From Trichodesmium erythraeum GBRTRLIN201 (GTDB lineage: Bacteria; Cyanobacteriota; Cyanobacteriia; Cyanobacteriales; Microcoleaceae), in the NCBI GenBank assembly GCA_018457135.1, contig JAGGDU010000019.1:1-59637 (forward strand): a stretch of 59,637 nt of DNA, in the 5' to 3' direction. Shown here one piece after another: positions 20,656 through 30,625 of this stretch (positions within the stretch are counted from its first letter, which is position 1; every line of letters starts with the position of its first letter). Position numbers and translations under genes: made by a program. Below the pieces are notes generated by a model. It saw nothing but the letters and a program-made list of their open reading frames with translations, did no database searches and was not told the origin of the DNA.

Positions 20656-21054
20656 ATGCCTAGAATAATATGTAAAGATGAGTCAGTTTTACCAGTTCAA
20701 GTACAGAGACTTTACAGATTAAAAATCTATTGTAGATGGTTAATAGCTGTGTTTCTCTGGATCAGTATTGGTTCTCTAAGTATATGGAGTTTACGCAGAG
20801 AAATTCATTTATGGGTAGAGCATTTTACCTGGGTTTCTGTACGTTACGCTCTGGCTTATAATAGGCTATCTTCTCTTGGTCTAGGTTTGTGTCTTGGTAC
20901 TACAACTGCTATTTTAGTTTGGCAAAGTAGAAACATTCTTTGGGGTATATCTCCAGAAGAACAAAAGGGCTTAGAACAACAAGTACGTCAGATTAAACAT
21001 CAAGGACCAACTCATCTTCTATGGAAATGGGTAATTCAAGATAATTCAAATTGA
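20656..21054 (+). CDS. Conserved cyanobacterial membrane protein of unknown function
   Basis: This protein has 132 residues. Two membrane segments are visible: WLIAVFLWISIGSLSIWSL (about 29-47) and a second near LGLGLCLGTTTAILVW (about 74-89). A charged tail follows (SPEEQKGLEQQVRQIKH). The sequence has the look of a small cyanobacterial protein found next to unrelated housekeeping genes. No enzymatic motif is visible. The ATG start is not preceded by a strong ribosome binding site. Confidence 0.7.
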   Translation: MPRIICKDESVLPVQVQRLYRLKIYCRWLIAVFLWISIGSLSIWSLRREIHLWVEHFTWVSVRYALAYNRLSSLGLGLCLGTTTAILVWQSRNILWGISPEEQKGLEQQVRQIKHQGPTHLLWKWVIQDNSN

Positions 21055-21346
21055 AGGAGTTTTAGAACTTATGTCACACATTTTTTATTTTTACTGACAT
21101 TTTTCTTTATTTTTATATCTTCCCTATTTGACAGAGTTATTTTTACATATAAACTCTCATACATTTTTCTTGACATACCTCAAGATTTCTACTTAATTTT
21201 TTGTTTTTCCCGTTCTACTAGAATTGTAAAATATTAATACTGAATTAATTATAATCTCTCTCTCATGCTATATTTTAAACATAAAATGTGGATTAAAAGT
21301 AATATAAAAACGGCAGTTTAGTAAGTATTTATACTATAAGAGGTAT
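21055..21346. other. Short spacer
   Basis: No gene is seen. A T-rich stretch follows the preceding stop codon. The left boundary of the TnpB relic is somewhere here and cannot be placed. Confidence 0.35.
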
Positions 21347-21550
21347 TTGCTTGATAAGACTTCAATTGCTAGTTTTTTAGACTTGGAAGATTTACCAGTT
21401 TATCACAAAGGTGTCAAATATAGATTGAGTGGTAAACGAGTGAGAAAAAGACTTTATAAAGCTTCAAATGGTCTCAAATACAATGCTGATGTCAATGGAA
21501 GTTTAACATATTACGAAAAGCATTCCCAAACGCTTTTAGTAATGGGATAA
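21347..21550 (+). pseudogene. C-terminal fragment of a TnpB-type (IS200/IS605 OrfB) protein
   Basis: These 67 residues match the end of TnpB, the RNA-guided nuclease of IS200/IS605-type elements: TSIASFLDLEDLPVYHKGVK, then SGKRVRKRLYKASNG, then NADVNGSL. NADVNG holds the last catalytic aspartate of the RuvC fold. A full TnpB has about 400 residues, so over 80 percent is lost. There is no ATG (the frame opens at TTG) and no partner TnpA nearby. Confidence 0.75.
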
Positions 21551-22201
21551 TGATAATGGGTGTTGTAGTTCACCCCGTAATGGTTACCCTATATTAAAAC
21601 TAGGTCAAGGTTTATTTATCTATAGATTTAGTAACTATATGCTTTTATATTCAATCAGCTAAACCATAAGTAATACCAACCAAAATTAGGCAACTGCTAG
21701 TTGATTTTTTTGTTATCGCCTAATCTTGCTAGAATTTAGAGTAATATATGCCCAAAGATCGAATACTAACTTAGTAAGAACAGTCCCTGGGAATCTCTAC
21801 AACCAAAACCTTTTTTTGCCAGAAGCATTACAGCTATTTGTCAATCAATCATTTTGAGTCAGGGTTATAAGACTATTATGCAATAATAAAACTTTTTGAT
21901 TGCCCAGAATATTTCACTTCGCTCTATTGCTGTTTAATTATCTGTTTCAAGTGTTATAGCGAATAGGGTTCATATCAAACCAAAATTAACAAGGTATGGA
22001 ACCAGAATTATGAGCAATTAATATTACATAACTGCTAAAAAATCCTTAACTAAGCCCTACTATAAGTGTTTCTCAAGTAACTGAATTATATTCTTTTTAT
22101 TTTTCTATTCCCACAGAACCCGAATTACTATCCCTAAATTTATACCCCCTCAAATCATAATATAATATTGAGTTATTAGTTATTACAAAAAAAGCAATAT
22201 T
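21551..22201. other. Non-coding spacer after the TnpB relic
   Basis: No gene is seen in 650 bp. The right end and guide RNA of the former IS200/IS605-type element would be expected just after 21550, but no clear hairpin was recognised. Confidence 0.35.
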
Positions 22202-22969
22202 ATGCAACTTTTTAGACAAAAAAAATCACAAATATTGCCCTATAAAAAGTTTTTTTACCAATATTCAACGCCATTAGTTATTTTTCTCATAAAACAACTA
22301 ATCTTACAAAAAAAATACAATCACTATAGTGGTAAAGTTAAAAGTTTTTTTGTTTTTTTGATATTTATATTTTTAATACATATAACTGTGTTAGCTCCCT
22401 TAATCAAAACAGGAGTTCAAATAATAGAAGAAGTAGCAAAAAAAATAGCCATTGTGCAAGAGAAGATACAACATAACTTCCCCAAAATTACTCCCTTTTT
22501 GATTCCATACTATGGCAAATCAGATAAATTTCTACCTTATGTAATTCATACTCCTTATTTCATTGATAATACCCCTCCGGGAGCTTATGATTTTACCCTA
22601 GAGCTAAATGGTAAATTACAAGTTCCTATTCCAGCGCCTTGCAAAGGCACTATTCGCGGAACTAGATTTCAAGGCCGAAATGGAAGTTTTAGAGTAGCCC
22701 AAGGTGCAGGTCAGATAGTTGAACTTATGTGTGATGGGACTAATTATTATTGGTTAATGGGTCATTTGTTACAAGGTTCAACACCAAGAAGAGGAACAAG
22801 AATTAATAAAGGACAATTAATTGGTATCCAAGGTCTTACAGGAAGAACCTCTGGTTATCATGTCCATGCTCAGATTCATTATCATAGTGGACAGAGAATT
22901 ACTAACAGGAAAATCACCCGTCCTCTTGTTGAGAATTACATCAAATTTTTGAGAAAAGGTTCTTATTAA
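22202..22969 (+). CDS. M23/LytM-like cell-wall peptidase, membrane anchored
   Basis: This protein has 255 residues. One hydrophobic segment (about 49-69, SFFVFLIFIFLIH) anchors it to the membrane. The C-terminal LytM fold shows Asp130 in PPGAYDFTLE, His188 in LMGHLLQ, and the HxH pair His220/His222 in GYHVHAQIH. The first zinc ligand usual in HxxxD is replaced by proline (residue 126). It may therefore be a weak or non-catalytic LytM protein, although the HxH end is intact. Such proteins trim peptidoglycan or regulate amidases. It stands alone with long spacers on both sides. Confidence 0.8.
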   Translation: MQLFRQKKSQILPYKKFFYQYSTPLVIFLIKQLILQKKYNHYSGKVKSFFVFLIFIFLIHITVLAPLIKTGVQIIEEVAKKIAIVQEKIQHNFPKITPFLIPYYGKSDKFLPYVIHTPYFIDNTPPGAYDFTLELNGKLQVPIPAPCKGTIRGTRFQGRNGSFRVAQGAGQIVELMCDGTNYYWLMGHLLQGSTPRRGTRINKGQLIGIQGLTGRTSGYHVHAQIHYHSGQRITNRKITRPLVENYIKFLRKGSY

Positions 22970-23269
22970 AGATAAATGCTAAAACTTTTTCCTATTTATT
23001 ACTTACACTAATTGTCTTTGTATTTTTTAGTTTTAAGTGTATAAACAGAATTAATTACATATTCTGTTCCGTTTTTTCTCAAGCACTTTTTAAGATATGG
23101 AAGTAAGCTAATGCAATTTTTAGGTATCCTACTTTAAATCCATTCATAGCATGATATAGCAATTATCAAATCTATGAGGTACAGTATAAACAATACCTTT
23201 ATCAGAATAAAAAAAGTTGAAATACTCAATATATTTCAGAAAAAAATTATTGAATCTTACTATTTTTAA
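22970..23269. other. Non-coding spacer
   Basis: Nothing recognisable is seen here; it leads into an IS630-type relic. Confidence 0.35.
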
Positions 23270-24185
23270 AGGATTTTTTATGGTCAACTAGCAGAGAATT
23301 TTAAAGTTACCCTTAGTTTGATTAGTAAAGTTTTAAAGCCATACATAAAGACTGGAAATATGAGCCCTAAACCTAAGGTTATAGGAGTTAAATTTTAACA
23401 AATAAGTCAGAATAATTAACAAGGACAATTAATAGAAAAAATCATGATTTAACTAATGAATAACTGTTGCAAATTAATAATTAAAAAGCCGGATTTAGAG
23501 TCAGCAGACAATCAATATAGTATAATAAAAAAATACTCAAATCAACAGTAAAAAAACAACTTATGCTGAGAAAAAAAAATAAATAAAAAAGTACAAAAAT
23601 TGAGATTATAGTATTAGGAAATAATCAAAAACATCTTGGTTGAAGATTTAATCTTTATAAATTAACCTGAAGTAGATATGGCAATGGCTGGCTTATATAC
23701 ACAGTAAAATAAGGCTAAAATAGATCGTGTTCAGACTCTCCATTAAAAAGGAAAAAGAATTTCATTCTTATTGAGCTGTCACTCGCAAAGGAATAGTTTT
23801 ATCAGCAAACATACGAAACATTTATTCAATTAAAGTGATACCTCAATTGTGACCTGGTGCTTGTCTAGTTATTGACAATTGTAGTATTCATAATGGGAAA
23901 GAAATAGAAAAAGCTAACCAGGAAGTTGGATCCAAGCTGTTTTTTTTCCTCCGTACTTCCCGGAATTTTTATCCATTGAACAAATATGGTCAAAGATAAA
24001 AAATTAACTTATTGTCTTTAGATGCTGTGAACTTATAAAGACTTAGAAGAATCTATTAACAAAGCTTTTGCACCAAGCGACATAATTAAATATTCAGACA
24101 TGGACATTGGTTTACCAAGTGCTGCTATTGCACCTCATCAATGCTGAAAAATGCCATAAGTTTCTATCACATTTCTACTATATTA
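23270..24185 (+). pseudogene. Decayed IS630-type transposase, second lineage
   Basis: Scattered plus-strand frames give LAENFKVTLSLISKVLKPYI (helix-turn-helix part), then KPKVIGVKF. A DDE block follows, VVTRKGIVLSANIRN and LVIDNCSIHNGKEIEKA, then FLSIEQIWSKIKN and HLINAEKCHKF near the end. The order matches IS630 transposases, but stops and frameshifts break every block. It differs in sequence from the IS630 copies at 8.9, 34.5 and 46.2 kb. A small fragment of the same lineage is at about 48080-48190. End repeats were not found. Confidence 0.7.
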
Positions 24186-27100
24186 GATTTTGCTAACATA
24201 GATAGGCAAGCAAAATATTTCCATTTTTTTTTACTTCCATTCTTCTAATTTATTCAGTATACGACCACTAGTATGAACTGAAGTTTAAGTAGATATTCAC
24301 AAAAAAAGCTTAACTATATTAAATTTTGTAAAGAGACTCCAAGACTCTCTAGACAATTGACAGGAGACAAAATTTACATTTTGTTACATAGAAATAAATT
24401 TTAACGCCTACCTACTTAGTCCAGAACTAATAAAGCTCTTTTTGACAAGTCATGACTCAATTTATCTCAAGAATTCACCATAACTTTACTAATTTATATA
24501 TATATACCTTGATTATTTAGTAATAGAATTCATTTTTGCAATTCATTAACCCTAAAACATTTGCTTGTTTACTCTAATAATTTTTAGAAGTTATTACTTT
24601 TCCTTTTTTTTGCCATCTATATAAAATAGATCGCCTCAAATAAAAATTACTTTTATCTAAACATACTTAATAAATTTTTCCTTTTTTTATCTTGATTTGT
24701 AAGTACTTTAAGCCTAGATAATTTGACATCTAGTTCTTATTTATTTATTTATGTATAATTAATTCTGCACAACTACTTAATTATTTTGTAAAAAAGAGCT
24801 ATTTTATTTTTTTTTCACTGAAAATTACAACGCCCTGGGATATCTAGATGACTAAATCCATAAAAAACATTCTTATATTTTGGGTTCAACTAAACCATAC
24901 CTACCCCGACTGTTGGGGTAGCCTAAATAGGCATTGATATCAACCAATATGTTTAACTTCTACAAGGAGTAATAACTTTCTCTTTAAGCATAGTTTATAA
25001 GTAAATTGGTTTAACTATCTGTACAATAGCAATAAAAATTAAACTGGTGAAAACCTTTTGATAATTAGGTTATAGGTATTTTATCAGTTTTTTTATTTTC
25101 ACCTTTATTGATACTTACGTACTTATTTGTACTAGAGTCATTTTATTTGTTTTTCCAATATTAATAAAATCTATTTTTAATACTTATGTTAGCTACTACT
25201 TTTTGGGATAATTTTTTCTATAGATTATTCTGTTTTTTTGAAAAATTTTAATTCCCTTGAAAAACATACTTACAGTTTTGAAATATAAATTTATAGCAAT
25301 CAACAAAGTAGTAAAACATTAAAGCTACTAATATAAATATCTCTGACTCTATATCAATGAGATTAATATATTTTATCTGTAGTCTTTTAAGAACAAGGGC
25401 AAGTTGCAGTTGAGGCTTTATTTACGGGCTTTAATAAGTAATAAAATGGTAATTAGTTACTATTATTGTTTTCAAATTTAATTATTTGAGTGATGAAATA
25501 GAGTTAGGTGTAAATGGCATATTACTGTAAGTTCATTTTTGTTGCTAAAATTGAACATATTTAATAACATTGAATTCTAGGATTAGTCAATATCTAGCAA
25601 AGGTTTGACAAAACTTTGCTTAAAAAGTATTAAGGAAAATGTAATTTTTTTATTATTAAATTATCATAACTACTCTAGAAAAGCCTATTTTATGTACACA
25701 AAGTTGCTGCTTAGTCTGTATTATGACAGCTTAACATCAAAAACTTCATTTCTCTTAACGTAATATTTAGTTATATATTGCTAAAATTTAATCTAACTTG
25801 CATATGAAGAGTATTAACTACAATAAGATAAGTAAATTTATCATCTATCTAATAAGGTAGAAAAAATTAATGTGAAGCCTACTTTGACATAACTTGGGCT
25901 GAGAGATAATTTTTCTGTAACAATAGGATAGTTAAAAACTTTACTATTAAGAAATCTAGTATTAAGTTTATCTACTTATGTTTATTGAAGTGTTGGCATC
26001 TCATCACAGCACTTAAGACTAATCAAATATCCACTCTAAAGCATGAAAATAGAATGAAAAGGATGAATTAACATATACTGATGAATAAAAAATATAGAAA
26101 AAATACCAAAGATTAATATGTAATGACCATAGTGCTCGATCAAAAATAATAATTTTGGCATAATCTAAGTAGCGTTTAATAAAATAATCTGTTAAACTAA
26201 AAGATATATACCTACTGAGAGTTGTCTTTAATTAAGTTAGTATCTAGCTAAATAATTACAGTTATTATTGTAGTATCAATAGTATTATAGTGAAATAAAA
26301 AACTTGAGTTTGACCACAAACATAGAATTAGCTTCCCATAGTATATAGTCAGGGGAAAAACTAAAGTATGTAAATTCAGCTATAAGCAGTCATATCTAAG
26401 CAATAAGACTATTTCCATGAGGACAGTATTTAAATAAAAGTCAACTTTAAGGTTAAGGAAACCGACTTTCGTAGTTAAGATTTAATTAGAATTCAATTAA
26501 TAAAGCTTTATATTACACCCTAAAAGTAATAGCTGATAACTTTCAGTTGAATGCTTACCTAAATTAATAAGATCCAGAAAAAATATCACAATTATGACAT
26601 GTATACTAACAATATATAATAATATAGGAGTAAATAGAAAGATTCAGCAAAAGTATTGAAAACTTTAATTAGGAGGTTCAAAAAAAGAGAGTACAAACTT
26701 AAATATATATTATTCCCCTCCTTGGGAAAAAGATTTATGGCTAGAGTATAATTCTTTTTAAAGTTTCAGTACTTAGCTAAATTAGATATTATTATATCTA
26801 GTGGCATTATTAACTATAAGTATTGTAGCCTTTGCTGAATATGTGGGTATGACTTATATTAATTATCAATTGCTAATCTTATTGAAGAACAAATACGTAA
26901 GAGTGTTTATTTTCATGACCTTTTCAGCAACGTCTAATTCTGTAGTTAATTCCCTAATAGTTTCACAATAACTAATCACTAAATAAATAATATTTTGATG
27001 GTGTTGAATATAAATTCCTGGCAATTACCCAGACAGTATTCATAATTAGGTGAGGATAAAAGGATAATCAGTAAAAGTGCAAAGGTAAACCTAAATAAAT

Positions 27101-27781
27101 CCGAATAGTTTTCATAAAAATAAAAACTCTTTGGATATGCTCAGATAAAAAATAGCTATTATCATAGCTTAAGCTATTAATTAATACAGTAGGCAGAATG
27201 TCAACTTAAAATAAACGGGGATAAAATAAGTTTTATAGTAAAACTCGCTTGTCTGATACCTGTATCAGAAAATTTTACTAAAAAGCTTGGGTTTAAAGCC
27301 CAGTAATCTTTTAGAGTAGTGATGAAAAACTACCTGCTACTGAAGTGGAAACAAGCTATGGAAAAATCAACACTATATAGGTTTCCCTTCTATAAGAGTG
27401 ACTATAAAAAAGTTGAGTTGAGGTACTTAAAATGTAGAATATGATACTAGCATGACCATTAACCAGTCAGAAATCAGAACTCTGAAGACTGGGAAAAAGA
27501 GTCAATATTATGGTAATTTTTTTTATGATTGTGAGGTATAGTTTTATTACTAATCTCTATTCCCTAAACTGGTAAAATTTCTTGTAAAATTTTGTACCTC
27601 ATAAACTTCAAAACTGCTGTCATAAAAGTAAGTCTTATTGGCAACCTAATGTAATTTCCCAGTTTCTATAAAAAAAACATAAACCTTATAGGTTTGGTCA
27701 ATAGCTATACTGTCTTAAGATAGACAGAAAACTTCTGTAAAATAATTTATTCTTCAACTTAAGGAGCATGAGGAACGCGAC
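24186..27781. other. Gene desert upstream of sigA
   Basis: No supported gene lies in about 3.6 kb of AT-rich DNA. A perfect small hairpin (CTACCCC / GGGGTAG, 24901-24921) stands out but lacks a following T run. The sigA promoter and leader should lie near the right end. Deserts of this size are unusual in most bacteria but fit the loosely packed genomes of this group. Confidence 0.5.
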
Positions 27782-28942
27782 ATGATCCAGACTGACAAAG
27801 TAATTGAAACCACTATTCAGCCTCAGCTAGAATCTAGTGAGTTATTTCAGCCAACCCCTACCAGACAAGTAAACGATGAGTTAGAGATTTTAATTGGAGA
27901 TAGAGAAGAATATATAGATGCTCAGTCTGATGAGGACGATCTAAAGTCTGGTAAAGTTGCTAAATCTCGTACTCGGACTGCGGGCAAAAAAAAGCATTAT
28001 ACAGAAGACTCAATTCGCCTTTATCTACAAGAAATAGGAAGAATCAGACTATTACGAGCTGATGAAGAAATTGAATTAGCCCGTAAGATTGCTGACTTAC
28101 TAGAATTGGAACGAATTCGAGAAGAGTTAATTTATCACTTAGATCGAGAACCCCAAGTGAGTGAGTGGGCAAATGCAGTAGATATGGAATTGCCAAAGTT
28201 TAAGCGTCGCTTAATACTTGGGCGTAGAGCTAAAGAAAAGATGGTACAGTCTAACCTGCGTTTGGTGGTTTCGATCGCCAAAAAGTACATGAACCGAGGT
28301 TTATCATTCCAGGACTTGATTCAAGAAGGTAGTTTGGGGTTAATTCGAGCAGCAGAAAAATTTGATCATGAAAAGGGGTATAAATTTAGTACTTATGCAA
28401 CTTGGTGGATTCGTCAAGCTATTACTAGAGCTATAGCTGATCAGTCTCGTACTATCCGTCTACCAGTTCATCTATACGAAACAATATCCCGAATCAAGAA
28501 AACTACTAAGCTTCTTTCCCAAGAAATGGGTCGTAAACCCACAGAAGAGGAAATAGCAACTAGCATGGAAATGACTATCGAAAAGTTGCGTTTCATTGCT
28601 AAATCTGCTCAACTTCCCATATCTTTAGAAACTCCCATTGGAAAAGAAGAAGACTCTCGACTTGGAGATTTTATTGAGTCAGATGGGGAGACTCCTGAAG
28701 ATGAAGTATCCAAAAATCTATTGCGAGAAGATTTAGAAAGTGTTTTAAATAGTTTGAGTCCCCGTGAACGGGATGTATTACGGTTAAGGTATGGCTTGGA
28801 TGACGGTCGAATGAAGACTTTAGAAGAAATTGGGCAAATATTTAATGTGACTCGTGAGCGAATTCGACAAATTGAGGCAAAAGCCCTTAGAAAGTTACGA
28901 CATCCAAACCGAAACAGTATTCTCAAAGAATATATCCGCTAG
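27782..28942 (+). CDS. sigA: Principal RNA polymerase sigma factor (group 1, RpoD/SigA)
   Basis: This is the housekeeping sigma factor that directs RNA polymerase to most promoters. The protein has 386 residues. Region 1.2 is at about 79-95 ([17 protein letters not shown]). Region 2 has [19 protein letters not shown], then [19 protein letters not shown], the -10 recognition and melting helix. Region 3 follows. Region 4 ends in [20 protein letters not shown], the -35 recognition helix. A strong ribosome binding site (AAGGAG) lies 17 nt before the ATG, with GAGG nearer. The acidic N-terminal part, before region 1.2, is typical for cyanobacterial SigA. Confidence 0.95.
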   Translation: MIQTDKVIETTIQPQLESSELFQPTPTRQVNDELEILIGDREEYIDAQSDEDDLKSGKVAKSRTRTAGKKKHYTEDSIRLYLQEIGRIRLLRADEEIELARKIADLLELERIREELIYHLDREPQVSEWANAVDMELPKFKRRLILGRRAKEKMVQSNLRLVVSIAKKYMNRGLSFQDLIQEGSLGLIRAAEKFDHEKGYKFSTYATWWIRQAITRAIADQSRTIRLPVHLYETISRIKKTTKLLSQEMGRKPTEEEIATSMEMTIEKLRFIAKSAQLPISLETPIGKEEDSRLGDFIESDGETPEDEVSKNLLREDLESVLNSLSPRERDVLRLRYGLDDGRMKTLEEIGQIFNVTRERIRQIEAKALRKLRHPNRNSILKEYIR

Positions 28943-30625
28943 AAAAGTTGCTTGGTTGTCTATTAGCTAGGTTTTTGAGCAATTAGCGTTGCTGAATAAT
29001 GATATGAGTTGATATAGGTTGATTTTTTTGTGGGCAGAAGTTCAACTACATGTATTTACTAACTTATACTAGTGGTTGAGCAGTTTTCTCATGATAGGTA
29101 GATACTAGTGGTCTGTCTAGGAAAAAATCACGGGTTAATAAAATTTAAAAAGCTAGTAAATCAGTTTTTTGAGAACTGATTTACCTCTCAATCAAAGATT
29201 GACAGACTACTATGTTTAGAATACAAAGGGAAAAGTAAACAAAAGAAAAATTTAATAGATTAACTATCAAATCAATTTTGAGTGACTACTGGGAATCAGT
29301 AACCCTTAAAATTCAGTCAATCATCATACATTATTTAATACGGTTCAGTTAAGGATTTTTTTTGCAGTTCTGTAATCTGAAAAGCTTATAATTCTGTCTC
29401 CATAGTCTTTGGTCTTACCTGAATCGTATTGATATATAATCACAGTAAATAATTATAATATCACAAAGAAAGTCAGAAATAAGAAGTCAGAAAATAGGAA
29501 GGATTTAAGTAAAGAAATTATTTAAGAGTATATTGAGTCATACCAATTAAAAAAAAAGATTATTACAGTAAAATGGGCTTAAATCTATTAAGTGAAAACA
29601 TTGAAATGATTTAGTTTCAGGGATTTTTATACTCAAGAAAATTTATAAATAGTCAAGGGTTTGAAAAATTTTGAGTCTAGTTTATTGTGGCACACAGTTC
29701 CATTAATATTGATATCACGCCTGGCTGTTAAGTTTAGGAGTAATTCTACAAAAGCAAAGCCCAAGGATGGGTTGACGTTTCACAGGCTGCTGCAACTAAC
29801 TCTTTTGAGGATAGGTTATCTTTTTGGTGGTGCGTTTATTTTTTCTCAAGCTTCGCCTGTTTCTCCAATTAAAAATTTTTAAAATATACCCAAATCATTT
29901 CTGGTATTGGAATTGAGGTAGAAAGCAAAAATTTATCAATTGAAAACAACTGATTGACAATTCAAGGAGTTTATTAGATTTTAAGGGAGTAAATTGGCGA
30001 TCACTAACTTATACTATTTATCAAAAACTTTTCTATATTTTATTTAGTAGAGTAGAAAAGTAGGGGGGTAAAACAGTATAAAGTAAGTAAACATAATAAC
30101 AATTAACTTTAGATTAGCTAAAGAGAGTTAAAAAATATTTTTTTTATATTAATTATTTAATAACTGAAATTTGAAAAAAAGTTACCATTACTTATGAGAG
30201 TTAGTATTACTCTATTTGGTAACCCAATTTGTAGAAAATCATATACGGTAAACTGTGTAAGCATTATTAGAAATTCTTAGGGAATAATTTAAGGGAACAG
30301 TGAGTTTTATGTCTCTGGCTTAAAATGTCTTTTTATGAAGTAGGGAATAGATATAAATAGGAATTATAAATTAATACAGTTCAGCTAAGGATTTTTTTAG
30401 GAGTAAGAAGTTTATTTAAACTTACTATTCTCTCATAAGTCATCTATTCCCTGTTTATGATTATTAAACATCTATTGTTACTGATAATATACTCCACTAT
30501 TTCATTTTAAAAATAGTGTTTTACAATCAAATTAAAATTTTGAAGTTAAATAAATTAAGTAGCAACATCAAAATTATTCACTTTTGATCTGGGATTTGCT
30601 GTGATAGTTACTTCTTCATTTCAAA
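28943..30625. other. Non-coding spacer between sigA and ftn2
   Basis: This is 1.7 kb without a convincing gene. The ORF at 29661-29882 (73 residues, ending FGGAFIFSQASPVSPIKNF) has no start context or recognised family. It could be a relic of an exported protein. A purine-rich AGAAGTCAGAAAATAGG-type string at about 29470-29505 is a common low-complexity pattern. Confidence 0.4.

Noticed and set aside
29661-29882. Plus-strand ORF of 73 codons with a signal-like hydrophobic part
   Set aside because: No ribosome binding site or family; possibly a relic but not supportable as a gene.
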